DNA from: Albugo candida
Lineage: Eukaryota; Oomycota; Peronosporomycetes; Albuginales; Albuginaceae
Assembly (NCBI GenBank): GCA_905220665.1
Contig: CAJNAR010000191.1
Location: forward strand, 124,001 to 188,000
Reading direction: 5' to 3'
Length of the DNA: 64,000 bases
Shown here: positions 62,721-64,000 of the stretch, piece by piece
Layout: each line of letters starts with the position of its first letter
Numbering within the stretch: the first letter of the stretch is position 1
Translations under genes and position numbers: made by a program
The notes under the pieces: generated by a model
What the model was told of the DNA's origin: nothing
The model's database searches: none
What the model saw: only the letters and a program-made list of their open reading frames with translations

Positions 62721-63174
62721 GACGGTTTCTCTAGGATTACTATCGACGCGTTTGTTGTCGCTTCAGCTGGACCTGTAACCTAATATGTACCGAGAGAAGC
62801 TTATTGCAGAAATGCGAATAGAGTTAGTTTCATATATTGCTTAACGAGCCACTTAGTTAATTTTTTCTATCTGGACTTGGCTTCTTACCTTCTATCAGAA
62901 CATCAGAGATGCAACACCTTCGAGCAGGAAATTTAAAACATGTCGCTATGGAAAAAGGCTAGAATGCATGCTAGCGTGGAGCCCGAGAATTCGTTCATGC
63001 TTGATCACCAAACTGTGTTACAAGAAAACTTGTTGGCTAAAGCACCCACCACTTTGCGGAGTAATCTTTATATTAGGTCCGAGTCAATACCCCATATCTT
63101 GGGTACGGAGCCACTTTCGGATGCAATCGCGCTTACGCACCACATCGACATGGCTAAATGCTCCAATGGGAGAG
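62721..63174. other. Spacer between inverted LINE fragments
   Basis: 454 bp between the 5' ends of two oppositely oriented LINE fragments. Contains part of a plus frame (62940-63320), nothing recognisable on its own. Confidence 0.4.
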
Positions 63175-64000
63175 CACATCATCTTGGCGAAAACATTATT
63201 TTAAATGTGCCATCAGATCGATTGGAGCATTACAATTACCGATTTGAATGTTCTCCAACGCCATCATTACCACATGGAACAACCGATGTGGTTCCGCTGC
63301 GACCAACAATTACAATATGAAGCCGCTACTCACAATCCGAGCACGTGGTACAATCTTGGGATAATGGATTAACCACACATCGCGCATTTCGATTAATCGT
63401 TCGCTGCAGCTTTTGACATCCAAAGCCTTCAAGACTTTCTTCTAGAAAGCGACGCATGGCCAACGAAGCACTATTTCGTCGACATATGTAACAATTGCGA
63501 AGAGCTGAACACATAGGATATGGCTGAAGAAAAGTTGATGAGTCCACTTCACAATGAAGTCCCTCAGACACTGCGGCGTTTTCAGTCGACGATTGGTCTC
63601 ATCGCTTCGATTCAACCAAACGCATGTGGCAGATCGTTGTATGTGGGACTACAAAGCAAGGAGAGGAAACATTATTTCTCATCTATTTCACGCTCTCAGC
63701 TCTCACATATCTTCTGGATCCTCCCGAACCAACCAAGAGTCATCCGATGTTGAAACATTAGTCGTCACGAGAGAGATCGGACGCAGTGGATTCAGAACGA
63801 GTTGGAGCATTTATGTCCACATCACGGTATCCTCGGAAACATTACCTACCCACTTTCGAAGATCTACAATTTCGTATGGCCTTTCGGATCTCGTTTCTGG
63901 TTCTTAGAGGATAGTCAGCCCGACATTCATTTGTGCCCGCAGCCTTCGTGGGGCGCAGTGGGATTCGATCCAACATCCATTTCTAGAGTGCGATCACACA
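63175..64000 (+). mobile_element. LINE fragment, plus orientation, runs off right edge
   Basis: Matches the same LINE region in reverse: ACATGGAACAACCGATGTGG occurs identically (complement at about 42575-42595), and the encoded AEEKLMSPLHNEVPQTLRRF, then QSTIGLIASIQPNACGRSLY, parallel SEEKLLGRLYNEVTQILQRI and QSTIGLITWI of 42400-42200. It covers the RT-downstream region and continues past 64000, ending near a CCTTCGTGGGGCGCAGTGG block also found near 41890. Decayed. Confidence 0.85.

Overview
This is nuclear DNA of a eukaryote with small genes and many introns. The introns are short (about 50-60 nt, GT-AG, often with a CTAAY-like branch site), genes are tightly packed on both strands, and base composition is moderately AT-rich. 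The gene set (CUL4, DCAF4, PEX1, PEX13, UTP4, CFAP36, a SWIB/BAF60 protein) and Copia elements with GKEVYPGLG-type Gag point to an oomycete. The short introns and AT-richness fit a white-rust (Albugo-like) species better than Phytophthora. The species is inference; the gene identities are not.

Left part (1-11.1 kb) is a gene cluster: a B-box/zinc-knuckle protein running off the left edge (-), DCAF4 (+), CFAP36 (+), CUL4 (-), a BAF60/SMARCD-type SWIB protein (+) and PEX13 (-). From 11.1 to 21.8 kb is a gene-poor stretch with a decayed ORF, coiled-coil ORF fragments, an imperfect repeat cluster and a 4.6-kb Copia retrotransposon with 163-bp LTRs and a clean 5-bp target duplication. From 21.8 to 38.1 kb is a second gene block: UTP4, a small histone-fold protein, a secreted DNase-I-fold phosphodiesterase (-), an expansin-like membrane protein, PEX1, lysyl-tRNA synthetase (-) and an SCFD2-type Sec1 protein. 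From 38.1 kb to the end the window is a transposon graveyard: a Copia element interrupted by a LINE and a tRNA-derived sequence, a decayed MULE with 100-bp terminal repeats, a fungal-type DDE transposon, MITEs nested inside a related element, a Copia RT relic, a long-TIR element, and two LINE fragments in inverted orientation.

Themes: CUL4 and a DCAF4-type receptor (two parts of one ubiquitin ligase) lie in the same 7 kb. PEX1 and PEX13, both for peroxisomal matrix import, lie 18 kb apart. Full exon chains closed in frame for CFAP36 (381 aa), CUL4 (790 aa), SWIB (414 aa), PEX13 (286 aa), PEX1 (1097 aa) and SCFD2 (837 aa). No CRISPR or canonical rRNA gene is seen, and no tRNA gene that looks functional.
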